64,000 nt of DNA from Candidatus Chryseobacterium colombiense (lineage in GTDB: Bacteria; Bacteroidota; Bacteroidia; Flavobacteriales; Weeksellaceae). Position 1 is the stretch's first letter. The number at the start of each line of letters is the position of its first letter. The position numbers and the translations under genes are program-made. Positions 17,615-27,115 of this stretch are shown here, piece by piece. The DNA is taken from assembly GCA_029203185.1 (NCBI GenBank), contig CP119310.1:310001-374000 (forward strand). Reading direction: 5' to 3'. Below the pieces are notes generated by a model, which saw only the letters and a program-made list of their open reading frames with translations, searched no databases and was not told the origin of the DNA.

Positions 17615-17926
17615 ATGAAATTACCCAATCTAAAACTATTTGTAACTACAATTTTCAGTCTGGGAGTGATGACTTCCGTAAACGCTCAACAAGCTAAAGC
17701 AAAACCACAGGAAAACTCTCTTTTGGCAGCCGCTTTGAAAAAATCTCAGGAGTTACCCTCTAAATCCCTTTTCTACATCGATAATGTAGAAAGTACTTTT
17801 GATGCTGTAAAAGAAGTTCCTTCTGGAAATATAAAAAATGTAATGGTTCTTACAGATGATAAAATCAAGAAGAAATTCAAAGAAAAAGGGATTACTCAAA
17901 TAGTGATGGTAAATACGAAGAAATAA
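17615..17926 (+). CDS. Small secreted protein of unknown function
   Basis: 103 residues. A signal peptide ends near SVNAQQ (residue 25). The mature part is short and basic, with LLAAALKKSQELPSKSLFYI and a C-terminal beta/alpha segment VMVLTDDKIKKKFKEKGITQ. No family is recognised. It lies 12 nt after the TPR gene and is probably its operon partner. Confidence 0.65.
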   Translation: MKLPNLKLFVTTIFSLGVMTSVNAQQAKAKPQENSLLAAALKKSQELPSKSLFYIDNVESTFDAVKEVPSGNIKNVMVLTDDKIKKKFKEKGITQIVMVNTKK

Positions 17927-17969
17927 TCTTATTTTATCTTTATAATATTCTTAAATCAATATCAATTTC

Positions 17970-18425
17970 ATGCTGAACATTGTTCTCGTAGAACCGGAAA
18001 TACCCAATAACACTGGAAATATTGGAAGATTGTGTGTAGGAACAGAAAGCCGCTTACACCTTATTCATCCCTTTGGATTTGTCATTAATGATAAAAATTT
18101 AAAACGTTCCGGTTTAGATTATTGGGTTCATCTCGATGTTTCTGAATATGAAAATGTTGAAGAATGGATAAAAGCCATTCCGGACTTATCCCGGGTATTT
18201 TTAATGAGTTCTCACGCTGATAAATCCTATCTGGATATAGATTTTCAAGACGGTGACTGGCTGGTTTTCGGAAAGGAAAGCAAAGGATTGAGCAAAGAGG
18301 TTCTGGATCGATTTGAAAATCATGTAACGATTCCTATGTCAAAATTGATCCGAAGTTTTAATGTAGCTAATTCTGTGGCTTTTGTGGTAGGTGAAGCAAA
18401 AAGACAGATTGGTTTAAAAATTTAG
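17970..18425 (+). CDS. trmL: tRNA (cytidine/uridine-34-2'-O)-methyltransferase TrmL
   Basis: 151 residues, standard for TrmL (SPOUT fold). The N-terminal VEPEIPNNTGNIGRLCVGTE, the GKESKGLSKEV loop and the C-terminal knot MSKLIRSFNVANSVAFVVGE are the family signatures. It methylates the wobble base ribose of tRNA-Leu isoacceptors. The stop is 11 nt from the stop of the convergent rlmH; two SPOUT methyltransferases therefore face each other. Confidence 0.95.
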   Translation: MLNIVLVEPEIPNNTGNIGRLCVGTESRLHLIHPFGFVINDKNLKRSGLDYWVHLDVSEYENVEEWIKAIPDLSRVFLMSSHADKSYLDIDFQDGDWLVFGKESKGLSKEVLDRFENHVTIPMSKLIRSFNVANSVAFVVGEAKRQIGLKI

Positions 18426-18435
18426 TTAAAAAGAA

Positions 18436-18909
18436 TTAGTCGTTATGATAAGGTTTTCCCTGCAAAATCTGATCGGCGCGATACAACTGCTCCACAATAA
18501 ACAAGCGGATCATTTGATGGGTAAATGTCATTTTAGATAATGACATTTTTTCGTTGGTCCTGCTATAGATTTCGTCAGAAAAACCATAGGCTCCTCCTAT
18601 TAAAAGATGGATCTTTTTTACGGATAAATTCATCCAGGTATCAATTTTTTGTGCAAATTCCCGGCTGGTAAACTGTTTTCCTTTCTCGTCCAGAATCACA
18701 ACCAGATCATTTTTATCAATATGGTTCAGGAAAAGTTTTGCTTCTTCTTTTTTTAGAAGATCTGAAGTTAGATTTTTAGCATTTTTTACATCCGGAATTT
18801 CTATAATTTCAAAATTCCAGTGTTTAGGGAGACGTTTCAGATAGTAACTGATTAATGAAGTGATTTCCTTATCATCTGTTTTTCCGATACAAAGCAAATT
18901 GATCTGCAT
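18436..18909 (-). CDS. rlmH: 23S rRNA pseudouridine-1915 N3-methyltransferase RlmH
   Basis: 157 residues. Signatures of the SPOUT RlmH family: LLIGGAYGFSDEIY (SAM-binding loop) and the C-terminal MTFTHQMIRLFIVEQLYRA followed by PYHND at the very end. It methylates a pseudouridine in helix 69 on assembled 70S ribosomes. Monocistronic, with a good -7 box at 18936-18943. Confidence 0.97.
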   Translation of the reverse strand: MQINLLCIGKTDDKEITSLISYYLKRLPKHWNFEIIEIPDVKNAKNLTSDLLKKEEAKLFLNHIDKNDLVVILDEKGKQFTSREFAQKIDTWMNLSVKKIHLLIGGAYGFSDEIYSRTNEKMSLSKMTFTHQMIRLFIVEQLYRADQILQGKPYHND

Positions 18910-18935
18910 TTTCTGGCTTTAAGTATTTACAGCGG

Positions 18936-18943
18936 CAAAGATA
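18936..18943 (-). promoter_or_regulatory. -7 box of rlmH
   Basis: TATCTTTG on the minus strand, 26 nt before the rlmH ATG. Confidence 0.55.
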
Positions 18944-18979
18944 TTCATAAATTAAAGAACGTCATAATCTGCGCTGTTT

Positions 18980-19016
18980 TTGAAGATTTATAAGTTTAAA
19001 AAAATCATTACTTTTG
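18980..19016 (+). promoter_or_regulatory. Promoter of the DUF4421-like gene
   Basis: TTG at 18980-18982 and TACTTTTG at 19009-19016, spacing 26 nt, 16 nt before the ATG. Confidence 0.5.
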
Positions 19017-19032
19017 TTAGAACGCCAATCCG

Positions 19033-20055
19033 ATGCAAGTAAAAATCCTTTCTTGTCTGCTTTTTTGTTTTTCATCAGTTTCTTATGCTCAGGAAATTGA
19101 TGAAAATCCGGATAAAAAATACCTGGAAGACGATAGAAATAAAGTTTCGGTAGTTACAGGATTGAGTTATATCCACAATATTTTCGGATTGCTATATCAG
19201 AATAAAATTTTTCGTTTAAGACCCAATGATGCTTTCTATACCGAGTTTTTCTTACGCTATAGATGGCTGGATGTTAGCTTTTCATTTGCTCCGAAGCTCA
19301 CAAGAATCAACAATGATGATCCGGAAAAAGGAAAATCAAAATACTTTAATATAGGATTTACTTTTTTTGTGAGTCCGAAACTCAGGCAATATGTTTATTT
19401 TAGTCAGGTAAAAGGAATGTATTTTCAGGATACTAAAGAATTTATGCGCCTGATTTATGGGGATGATTATAATGAGGAAGGATATCTGCAGTTTCCTGAT
19501 GCAAGATACAGATCCTTTAAAGGGGAAACAAGTTATCTGTTACTGGGAAATAAAACGGATTACAAAAGTTTCAATAATATAACGTATAAGCCATTGAAAG
19601 ACGTTTTTATTGTGAGCACAGGTCTATTTTATCAGTATAATATTCTCAATGATTTTAATAAAACAATTTATCAGGGCGAAGTCTTTAACGAAAGTACTGA
19701 TAATTCTCCTTCAAAAGATTTTAGAATTGCTTTAAGGTCGGGTGGCGGTGTACAGAAAAAGATTGAAGGAAATTGGTATGCCATTGTGGAAGCGTATCCG
19801 GAATTTTATTATTCTAAACTCATTAATGAGGATTTTCACGAATTTAATGTCGGGTTGTATTCTAATGCGAGAATTGGGTATGATAATGGAATATGGTTTT
19901 TCGGGGGAGGGTTTCAACTGAACTGGATCAACAGTTCTAACGAGAATTTTTACTCAACAACACAATGGCTGTTCCGGGCGGGAATTGGTTTCCGGTTTAA
20001 TTCCCCTACATTTGTAAACAGAAACTTTGATAAAATAGATCATATTTTAAAATAG
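19033..20055 (+). CDS. Probable DUF4421-family outer-membrane protein
   Basis: 340 residues with a signal peptide ending SVSYAQ (residue 19). The remainder is rich in alternating aromatic and polar residues typical of an outer-membrane beta-barrel (YFNIGFTFFVSPKLRQYVYF, FEF-type strands, WFFGGGFQLNWINSS). The RLRPNDAFYTEFFLRYRWLD segment resembles DUF4421 proteins of Bacteroidota, a call made from memory. Function is unknown. Three nt separate it from the YihY gene, suggesting an operon. Confidence 0.6.
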   Translation: MQVKILSCLLFCFSSVSYAQEIDENPDKKYLEDDRNKVSVVTGLSYIHNIFGLLYQNKIFRLRPNDAFYTEFFLRYRWLDVSFSFAPKLTRINNDDPEKGKSKYFNIGFTFFVSPKLRQYVYFSQVKGMYFQDTKEFMRLIYGDDYNEEGYLQFPDARYRSFKGETSYLLLGNKTDYKSFNNITYKPLKDVFIVSTGLFYQYNILNDFNKTIYQGEVFNESTDNSPSKDFRIALRSGGGVQKKIEGNWYAIVEAYPEFYYSKLINEDFHEFNVGLYSNARIGYDNGIWFFGGGFQLNWINSSNENFYSTTQWLFRAGIGFRFNSPTFVNRNFDKIDHILK

Positions 20056-20058
20056 AAC

Positions 20059-21078
20059 ATGGGTATAAAACTTCCTAGATTTATCTTGAAGATTCAAGAG
20101 TTTTTTGACGGTATTCATATTCCTGTTTTGGGAATATCGCTTTGGCAGATGTTCCAGATCTATATTTCAGGGATTTTTAAAGGAAAAATAGGTAGAAAAG
20201 CAGCGGCAATTTCCTGGAGTTTTACCATAAGTTTATTTCCTTTTCTTCTTTTCCTGCTTTCTGTATTACCTTATATGCCGCATTATGACAAGCTTCAGTT
20301 CTATATTTTTGAAGTTTTAATGCACAATGTTTTTCCATCCAATATGGAAGGAGATGTAAGAGGGTATATAGAGACCAATATTATTCCCAATATGAAAGGC
20401 ATCAGTAATCTGACGATTATTCTGGCTTTGGTCTTTGCTACAAACGGTACTTTTTCATTAATTAATGGTTTTAATGAAAATTCTGAAGAAAAGCTGACGG
20501 ATGTAAAAGAGTTTATCCTTTCTTTTTTTATTACAATAGGGTTTATTTCCATTGTATTTTTGGCACTTTTCGGAGTGTATTATGTAGAGGTTGTTATGAA
20601 GCTTTTCACGCCGTCTTATGATATTTCATGGCTTGTCAATAACCTTTCGAAAATCATTGGATTTGTTTCGTTTCCGGTATTTTACTTTATTCTTTTGGCT
20701 TTGTTTTACTGGTTGGGAACGGTGAAAATTACCAGGTTCAGACAGGCAATTCCGGGAGCTATTCTGACGACAGTTTTATTTGTTCTTACGACCTATATTT
20801 TCGCCATTTACGTAAAAGATATTGCACGATATAACGTTTTATACGGCTCTATCGGAAGTATGATCCTTTTGATGGTCTGGGTAAATGTAAATGTATACCT
20901 TCTTCTTTTCGGAAATGAGCTGAATATGGCAATCAGAAAATTAAGGCTTGAAAAATTACTTTCCGATGAACTTCAAAAAGAAGCTCTGTTATATAAAGCA
21001 GAAGTTAAAGAACCCGATTTAGCATGTGACGAAGAGCACACTAGAAAATTAAATCAGAAAAAAAATTCCAAAACTTAA
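20059..21078 (+). CDS. YihY/BrkB-family inner-membrane protein
   Basis: 339 residues with about six membrane helices. The family pattern is clear: GKIGRKAAAISWSFTISLFPFLLFLLSVLPY near the N-terminus (given here in part), then ATNGTFSLINGFN, and at the end LYGSIGSMILLMVWVNVNVYLLLFGNELN with the conserved W and GNELN. The hydrophilic tail of about 45 residues is charged. YihY proteins were once thought to be RNase BN; that is wrong, and their role is unresolved. Confidence 0.9.
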   Translation: MGIKLPRFILKIQEFFDGIHIPVLGISLWQMFQIYISGIFKGKIGRKAAAISWSFTISLFPFLLFLLSVLPYMPHYDKLQFYIFEVLMHNVFPSNMEGDVRGYIETNIIPNMKGISNLTIILALVFATNGTFSLINGFNENSEEKLTDVKEFILSFFITIGFISIVFLALFGVYYVEVVMKLFTPSYDISWLVNNLSKIIGFVSFPVFYFILLALFYWLGTVKITRFRQAIPGAILTTVLFVLTTYIFAIYVKDIARYNVLYGSIGSMILLMVWVNVNVYLLLFGNELNMAIRKLRLEKLLSDELQKEALLYKAEVKEPDLACDEEHTRKLNQKKNSKT

Positions 21079-21082
21079 TATA

Positions 21083-22252
21083 TTATGTTTCTGAAAGTTT
21101 CTTAGAGCTTATTTTCAAAATCATATATCCTAAAAAAGCAGATAAAAAAGAAGCGACCAATATGGCAAATTTGGCTTCATCCTGAATCTGTATTTCTGTT
21201 TTAAAAGAAAGTAAAGCGATAAAAATAGACATTGTAAAACCAATTCCTGCCAGACAACCCACACCGATCATTTGCATCCACGAGCTATTCTGTGGCAGTG
21301 AACTCAGTCTGAATTTGATGGCAAGAAAAGAGAAAAGATTAATCCCGATAAGTTTACCTAAAACCAATCCGCAGACAATTCCTAGCCCTAAAGTATTAGT
21401 GAGTCCTCCAATCATGGTGTTGTTGAAGGTGATATTGGTATTGGCAAGTGCAAATATGGGCATAATTAAAAAACTTACCGGAATGCTTAATGTATGTTCA
21501 AGTTTTTCTAGAGGAGATGTTTCCGTATCAGATTCATTGGTGGGAATTGAAAAAGCAAGTAAAACTCCCGCAATAGTAGCATGAATTCCTGAATGATGAA
21601 GAAAATACCATAAAAATACCCCTGGAATAATATAGAAAACAAGCCGGGTAACCTTTAAAAAGTTTAAAATAAATAATAAAAGAGCTACTCCGAAAGAAAG
21701 TAATAAATACATCCAATGGATCTGATCGGTATAAAATATGGCAATTACAAGTATTGCTCCTAAATCGTCTACAATAGCCAATGCGGCCAGAAAAATTTTA
21801 ATAGAGTTCGGAATCCTGCTTCCTAACATGGAAATAATAGCCAGGGAAAATGCAATATCAGTAGCCATGGGAATTCCCCATCCGTTTTCATATTTCGTTC
21901 CCAAGTTAAAAGCGGTGAAAATTACAGCTGGTACGATCATTCCGCCAATAGCCGCAAAAATAGGAAGAGAAGCATTCTTAAATGAAGAAAGTTCTCCCTC
22001 AATGATTTCTCTTTTAATTTCTAGACCTACCAAAAGGAAAAAAATGGCCATCAAACCATCATTAATCCATATGCTTATCGGGTATTCCAAATGAAAAAGA
22101 GAAATACCGATTTTTTTATCCAGAAAAAGCTGAAAACTTTCACCAATAGCCGAGTTGGCAATCAGCAGTGAAATGATAACACATAAAATGAGTATAATTC
22201 CAGAAAACTGACTGTTACTAAAGAATCTTTTAAAATATAAACTCAAATTCAT
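21083..22252 (-). CDS. nhaA: Na+/H+ antiporter NhaA
   Basis: 389 residues, full-length NhaA. The transport-site aspartates are seen as Asp162-Asp163 in ALAIVDDLGAILVIAIFY, and the partner Asp132 in GIPMATDIAFSLAI. INDGLMAIFFLLVGLEIKRE and the late GFTMSIFIALLSF are also diagnostic. It exchanges protons for sodium and supports pH and salt homeostasis. It begins 8 nt after the stop of rel on the same strand, so cotranscription is likely. It ends 4 nt from the convergent YihY gene. Confidence 0.97.
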   Translation of the reverse strand: MNLSLYFKRFFSNSQFSGIILILCVIISLLIANSAIGESFQLFLDKKIGISLFHLEYPISIWINDGLMAIFFLLVGLEIKREIIEGELSSFKNASLPIFAAIGGMIVPAVIFTAFNLGTKYENGWGIPMATDIAFSLAIISMLGSRIPNSIKIFLAALAIVDDLGAILVIAIFYTDQIHWMYLLLSFGVALLLFILNFLKVTRLVFYIIPGVFLWYFLHHSGIHATIAGVLLAFSIPTNESDTETSPLEKLEHTLSIPVSFLIMPIFALANTNITFNNTMIGGLTNTLGLGIVCGLVLGKLIGINLFSFLAIKFRLSSLPQNSSWMQMIGVGCLAGIGFTMSIFIALLSFKTEIQIQDEAKFAILVASFLSAFLGYMILKISSKKLSET

Positions 22253-22260
22253 ACCACTTA

Positions 22261-24465
22261 TTATATCCTTCTGATTCTTGAAACACCGTTGATTGCTTTA
22301 AGCTTTTTAAAGGTTTCTTCCAGCTGACTTCTGTTCTTCACTTCAAGATTGATAGTTCCGTTGAAAACACCGTTATTGGATTCAATAGACATACTTTTCA
22401 TATCCATTCCCATTGCACCACTTATCACAGCTGTTATATCATTAATCATTCCCATTCTGTCCAAGCCTTCAATTTCAATTTTTATTCTGTTTTTAAAGCT
22501 TTCTGCATTCACCCATTTTGCAGGAATCACTCTGTAATCGTACTGAGCCCGAAGATTGATAGCATTTGGACAGTTATCACTGTGTACTTTAATACCGTCA
22601 GAAATCGTAATAAATCCAAAAATTTTGTCTCCTGGGATTACCGTACAGCATTTTGCATAACTGTAGTTTAGCTTTTCTTCATCTTTTCCAAAGACGATCA
22701 TGTCCAGATTCTGTTCCTTAGGCTCTTCATAGTGTACATTTTTTGAAGGCGATTTTCTGAATCTGGAAAGTAGGTTGTTGAAAACGTTTTTACTTTCAAT
22801 ATACTTTCTCAGGCTGCTTGCATCCAGTTCATTATTCTGGAATTTAAGAAATAGTTCCTGAGAGCTTTTGAGGTTGAAGAATTTCTGAAGTTTATTGATT
22901 TCTTCATCATTGAAATTAATTTTGGCATGACGAAGCTTTCTCTGAAGAATTTCTTTTCCTTCTTCTACCAACTGATTTTTTTGGGAATTCAAATAGCTTT
23001 TGATCTTCGACTTTGCTTTTGAAGTCACTACAAATTCCAACCAGTCAGATTTTGGTTTTTGGTTCTGCGAAGAAAGAATATCTACCTGATCTCCATTTTG
23101 AAGAGTATAAGAAATAGGAACCAGCTTACCGTTTATTTTGGCGCCCAAACATTTCATTCCCAGATCTGAATGCACTGCAAAAGCAAAATCTAAAGCAGTT
23201 GCGTTAGTCGGTAAAATTTTAATTTCCCCTTTTGGCGTAAATACAAAAACCTCTTTTGAATATAAGTTGAGTTTAATATTATCCAAGAGCTCCGATGTGG
23301 AAAGGTTTTGCTGCTGTTCCAATACTTCGCGGATTTCTGTTACCCAGTTTTCAAAGTTACGGTCTTCCGAACTTTGTTTGTATCCTTCTTTATATTTATA
23401 ATGGGCTGCAACACCTTTCTCAGCAATTTCGTCCATTCTCTCGGAACGGATCTGAACTTCAATCCATTTTTTATCAGGTCCAAGAACAGTCAAATGTAAA
23501 CTTTCATAGCCTGTAGAACGTGGCTGTGTGATCCAGTCACGCATTCTGGAAGGATTACTGTGATAAACATCCGTTACAATGGAATATATTTTCCAGGCAA
23601 GAAATTTTTCATTCTTCGCATCCGATTTATAGATGATTCTGATGGCATAATTATCAAAAACCTCCTCAAAAGAAACGCCTTGTTTCAGCATTTTTCTGTA
23701 AATAGAAGAAATGGCTTTTGCGCGGCCTTTAATTTTAAAATTGAGTCCTTCCTCATGTAGTTTTTCAGAAACCTCTTTTTTAAACTCTTCAATATACTTT
23801 TCGCGGCTTTCTTTGGCTAATTCCAATTTTTCCGTAATCTCGTTATAAATATCGGGATTGTTGTATTTTAAAGAAAGATCTTCAAGCTCAGATTTGATAT
23901 TATACAATCCTAAACGGTGAGCCATTGGTGCGTAAATATATACGGTTTCGGAAGCAATCTTTTTCTGCTTATCTGGAGCCATGCTTTCCAGCGTACGCAT
24001 ATTGTGAAGACGATCGGCAATTTTAATGAGAATAACCCTGAAGTCTTCGGAAAGTGTTAATAATAACTTTCTGTAATTTTCAGACTGTACGGAAATATTC
24101 TGATGATTCATGATGGAAATCTTAGTGAGCCCATTCACGATATTGGCTATTTTTTCGCCAAAAATTTTCTTCAGGTCTTCATAGGTATAATCGGAGTCTT
24201 CAATAACATCGTGTAAAAGCGCGCAGGCGATAGAAGTTGCTCCCAATCCAATCTCTGTAGCCACAATTTTAGCCACAGCAATAGGATGGTAAATATAAGG
24301 TTCCCCTGTTTTCCTTCTTTGTTCTTTATGGGCATCTAATGCAATATCAAATGCTTTTCGGATGAGTTTATTGTTTTCCTCATCCAAGGTTCTGTATGTA
24401 TTGGAAATTAAATCTTTATATCTTGCAAGGATCTCTTTATTTTCCTGCTCTAAGTCGTAACTCAT
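22261..24465 (-). CDS. rel: Bifunctional (p)ppGpp synthetase/hydrolase Rel/SpoT
   Basis: 734 residues from the ATG at 24465; the open frame extends 17 codons further but MSYDLEQENKEIL fits the family start. The order is HD hydrolase (HPIAVAKIVATE, ALLHDVIEDSD; about residues 45-200), synthetase (RSTGYESLHLTVLGPD, EVQIRSERMDEIAEKG; about 230-400), TGS domain (VFTPKGEIKILPTNATALDF), zinc-finger/helical region (YSYAKCCTVIPGDKI) and C-terminal ACT (KIEIEGLDRMGMINDI). Both the HD pair and synthetase motifs are intact, so both activities are expected. It controls the stringent response. Confidence 0.96.
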   Translation of the reverse strand: MSYDLEQENKEILARYKDLISNTYRTLDEENNKLIRKAFDIALDAHKEQRRKTGEPYIYHPIAVAKIVATEIGLGATSIACALLHDVIEDSDYTYEDLKKIFGEKIANIVNGLTKISIMNHQNISVQSENYRKLLLTLSEDFRVILIKIADRLHNMRTLESMAPDKQKKIASETVYIYAPMAHRLGLYNIKSELEDLSLKYNNPDIYNEITEKLELAKESREKYIEEFKKEVSEKLHEEGLNFKIKGRAKAISSIYRKMLKQGVSFEEVFDNYAIRIIYKSDAKNEKFLAWKIYSIVTDVYHSNPSRMRDWITQPRSTGYESLHLTVLGPDKKWIEVQIRSERMDEIAEKGVAAHYKYKEGYKQSSEDRNFENWVTEIREVLEQQQNLSTSELLDNIKLNLYSKEVFVFTPKGEIKILPTNATALDFAFAVHSDLGMKCLGAKINGKLVPISYTLQNGDQVDILSSQNQKPKSDWLEFVVTSKAKSKIKSYLNSQKNQLVEEGKEILQRKLRHAKINFNDEEINKLQKFFNLKSSQELFLKFQNNELDASSLRKYIESKNVFNNLLSRFRKSPSKNVHYEEPKEQNLDMIVFGKDEEKLNYSYAKCCTVIPGDKIFGFITISDGIKVHSDNCPNAINLRAQYDYRVIPAKWVNAESFKNRIKIEIEGLDRMGMINDITAVISGAMGMDMKSMSIESNNGVFNGTINLEVKNRSQLEETFKKLKAINGVSRIRRI

Positions 24466-24519
24466 GTGAATGCCTATGTTATAAGACGAATATACGAAAA
24501 AATAAGGACTTTTCAAATA

Positions 24520-24547
24520 AGAAAATCCGTAGAATAATCTACGGATT
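24520..24547 (-). terminator. Terminator after the 121-residue gene
   Basis: 10-bp perfect stem (AATCCGTAGA / TCTACGGATT, 4-nt loop) followed on the minus strand by TTCTTATTTG. It separates this gene from rel. Confidence 0.75.
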
Positions 24548-24572
24548 AGTGGTTATTAGAATTTATATTTTT

Positions 24573-24938
24573 TCAGAATTTTACTTCAGAATCCATGCCG
24601 CTGCTTGATCCTTTTATTCTCACTTCTGGACTGGTATGAATTTCAGCCTTATTTCTTGCATCTATATATCCTTTTAAATGAGTGTAGTCAGCTTGATCAA
24701 TACTCATATCTTCAAACAGATACGTTTTGTGGACAGCATTTTGGGTGAAAATATCTTTTGCCATATTTGCCTGGCTAGTATCTTGTACAGCTACACTTAC
24801 AAGATATTGGGAATGATGGGGTGAATCATTCAGATATACTATATAATCAGAACTCGGGAAACCTGAGTTTTCTAAATCGGTTTCAAGCTTTTTATAATCG
24901 CTGTGATGTTCAAATAATCCAGCTAATATATTTGACAT
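24573..24938 (-). CDS. Unknown cytoplasmic protein
   Basis: 121 residues from ATG 24938; the frame extends two codons further to a TTG. No signal peptide and no membrane segment. It begins MSNILAGLFEHHSDYKKLE, with an alpha-beta pattern FPSSDYIVYLNDSPHHSQYLVSV in the middle. The layout, a short N-terminal helix before a ferredoxin-like sheet, recalls the general-stress YflT-like group, but I cannot claim membership. Flanked by terminators on both sides, so it is an independent unit. Confidence 0.7.
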   Translation of the reverse strand: MSNILAGLFEHHSDYKKLETDLENSGFPSSDYIVYLNDSPHHSQYLVSVAVQDTSQANMAKDIFTQNAVHKTYLFEDMSIDQADYTHLKGYIDARNKAEIHTSPEVRIKGSSSGMDSEVKF

Positions 24939-25100
24939 AAGCAATGCATTTTAAATTGTACTTAAAGGTAATACTATTTTTTGATATAAATTAAATTATT
25001 TTTAATAAAATTTGATATTTTACATGTTTATCTATGATTATTCGTGGAATTTTTAGTTTTATTCTATTGAACGGTTGTTTAAATTTTGAAATTTACAAAT

Positions 25101-25126
25101 AAAAAAACGGGCTGTAAGGCCCGTTT
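25101..25126 (-). terminator. Terminator of acs
   Basis: Stem AAACGGGC / GCCCGTTT (8 bp, 6-nt loop) with a U run on the minus strand, 25 nt after the acs stop. Confidence 0.85.
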
Positions 25127-25150
25127 CCCTGATTTCTCAGTTCATATAGT

Positions 25151-27061
25151 TTAGTTAATTCTCTCGTTTTTAATTTCCTCTACAATCTCAGGATTTAATA
25201 GAGTAGAGATGTCTCCAAAATTACTAAAGTCTCCTTCCGCAATTTTTCTCAGAATTCTACGCATGATTTTTCCTGAACGTGTCTTTGGAAGTCCGGAAAC
25301 AAACTGAATTTTATCCAGCTTGGCGATCGGACCGATCTGGTCTGAAATCAATTGATTGATCTCTTTTACTAAATTTTCCTGTTTTCTGTCGGCTCCTGTA
25401 TCTTTTAAAATTACAAATCCGTACAAAGCACTTCCTTTAATATCGTGAGGGAATCCTACAATGGCAGATTCGGCTACAGCCGGGTGTTCGTTGATGCTGT
25501 CTTCAATCGGAGCAGTTCCTAAATTATGTCCTGAAACTATAATCACATCATCCACACGACCTGTAATTCTGTAATAGCCTACTTCGTCTCTCAACGCACC
25601 GTCGCCTGTGAAATATTTCCCTGGAAAAGCAGAGAAATATGTTTCCTTATACCGTTGATGATCGCCCCAGATGGTTCTTGCGATTCCCGGCCAGGGAAAA
25701 CGGATGCAAAGATTTCCTGTTACCTGATTTCCTGAAATTTCATTGCGTTTATCATCCATTAAAACAGGCTGAATTCCTGGTAGAGGTAGGGTGGCATAGG
25801 TTGGTTTTGTGGGGGTAACAAATGGAAGTGGTGAAATCATGATTCCTCCTGTTTCAGTTTGCCACCACGTATCAACGATAGGACATTTTTTCTTTCCAAC
25901 ATGGTCGTTGAACCAATGCCAAGCTTCATCATTAATAGGTTCCCCCACAGATCCTATGACTTTTAAAGAACTCAAATCATGTTTGTCTACCCATTCTGTA
26001 CTTTCTTTTGCGAGTGAACGAATGGCGGTCGGAGCGGTATAGAACTGAGTGACTTTATGTTTGTCAATAACCTCCCAGAATCTGTCAGGTTCAGGATAAG
26101 TAGGAACTCCCTCGAAAATAACCGTTGTTGCGCCATTTAAAAGCGGTCCGTAAAGAATATATGAATGTCCGGTAATCCAGCCAATATCTGCAGTACACCA
26201 GTAAATATCATTTTCTTTATAATTGAATACATTTTTGAAGGTGTATGCGGTATAAACCATATACCCGGCACAGGTATGAAGCATTCCTTTCGGTTTGCCC
26301 GTAGATCCTGAAGTGTACAGAATGAAAAGCGGATCTTCGGCATCCATAATCATGGTTACAAAATCTGCAGAAGCGTTTTCATACAAATCAGCCAGCCAGA
26401 AATCTCTATGCTCTTTCATTTTAATTTCATTGTGAGTTCTTTTTACTACAAGAACTTTTTCAACGCTGGGACTTTTTTCTAAAGCTTCATCAACAATACT
26501 TTTTAGATCTAAAACTTTGCTTCCTCTGTAGCTTCCATCTGAAGTGATCACCATTTTTGCCTCACAGTCATTGACTCTCGACGAAACGGCTGAAGCAGAA
26601 AATCCTGCAAAAATTACGGAGTGAACGGCTCCTAATTTTGCGCAAGCCAACATCGTAACAGCAAGTTCAGGAATCATCGGAAGGTAAATACATACTCTGT
26701 CGCCTTTTTCGATGCCCATTTCTTTTAAAACATTAGCTGTTTTATTGACTCTTGTATATAATTCGTTGTAAGAAATATGCTGTGCTTCTTCTTTAGGATC
26801 GTTGGGTTCCCAGATAATTGCAGTTTTGTCTCCCCTTACAGCTAAATGTCTGTCCAAACAGTTTTTGGTGATATTTAATTTTGCATTTTTGAACCAGGTA
26901 ATTTTTGCTTCATTCATATCATATTTTACGACCTTGCTCCATCTCTGATACCACACAAAGTTTTGGTCAGCTATCTTATCCCAGAATTTTTTAGGATTTT
27001 TAATAGACTTTTTATATTCTTCAAAATAATGTGGTAAATCTTCTATCAGGTAATTTCTCAT
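25151..27061 (-). CDS. acs: Acetyl-CoA synthetase (acetate-CoA ligase)
   Basis: 636 residues. ANL-superfamily motifs: A3 FILYTSGSTGKPKGMLHT (about residue 255), A5 DTWWQTETGG, A8 GYYRITGRVDDVIIVSGHNLG and the C-terminal PKTRSGKIMRRILR with the regulated Lys. The N-terminal YFEEYKKSIKNPKKFWDKIA cap is typical of acetyl-CoA synthetases. It converts acetate, ATP and CoA to acetyl-CoA. It stands last in a same-strand set with prpE, a receiver and a transporter-like sensor kinase. Confidence 0.95.
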   Translation of the reverse strand: MRNYLIEDLPHYFEEYKKSIKNPKKFWDKIADQNFVWYQRWSKVVKYDMNEAKITWFKNAKLNITKNCLDRHLAVRGDKTAIIWEPNDPKEEAQHISYNELYTRVNKTANVLKEMGIEKGDRVCIYLPMIPELAVTMLACAKLGAVHSVIFAGFSASAVSSRVNDCEAKMVITSDGSYRGSKVLDLKSIVDEALEKSPSVEKVLVVKRTHNEIKMKEHRDFWLADLYENASADFVTMIMDAEDPLFILYTSGSTGKPKGMLHTCAGYMVYTAYTFKNVFNYKENDIYWCTADIGWITGHSYILYGPLLNGATTVIFEGVPTYPEPDRFWEVIDKHKVTQFYTAPTAIRSLAKESTEWVDKHDLSSLKVIGSVGEPINDEAWHWFNDHVGKKKCPIVDTWWQTETGGIMISPLPFVTPTKPTYATLPLPGIQPVLMDDKRNEISGNQVTGNLCIRFPWPGIARTIWGDHQRYKETYFSAFPGKYFTGDGALRDEVGYYRITGRVDDVIIVSGHNLGTAPIEDSINEHPAVAESAIVGFPHDIKGSALYGFVILKDTGADRKQENLVKEINQLISDQIGPIAKLDKIQFVSGLPKTRSGKIMRRILRKIAEGDFSNFGDISTLLNPEIVEEIKNERIN

Positions 27062-27115
27062 ATTCTTTAAAATTATTTAATTTCTACTTTTACTTATTTT
27101 ATAATTGTTGTCATT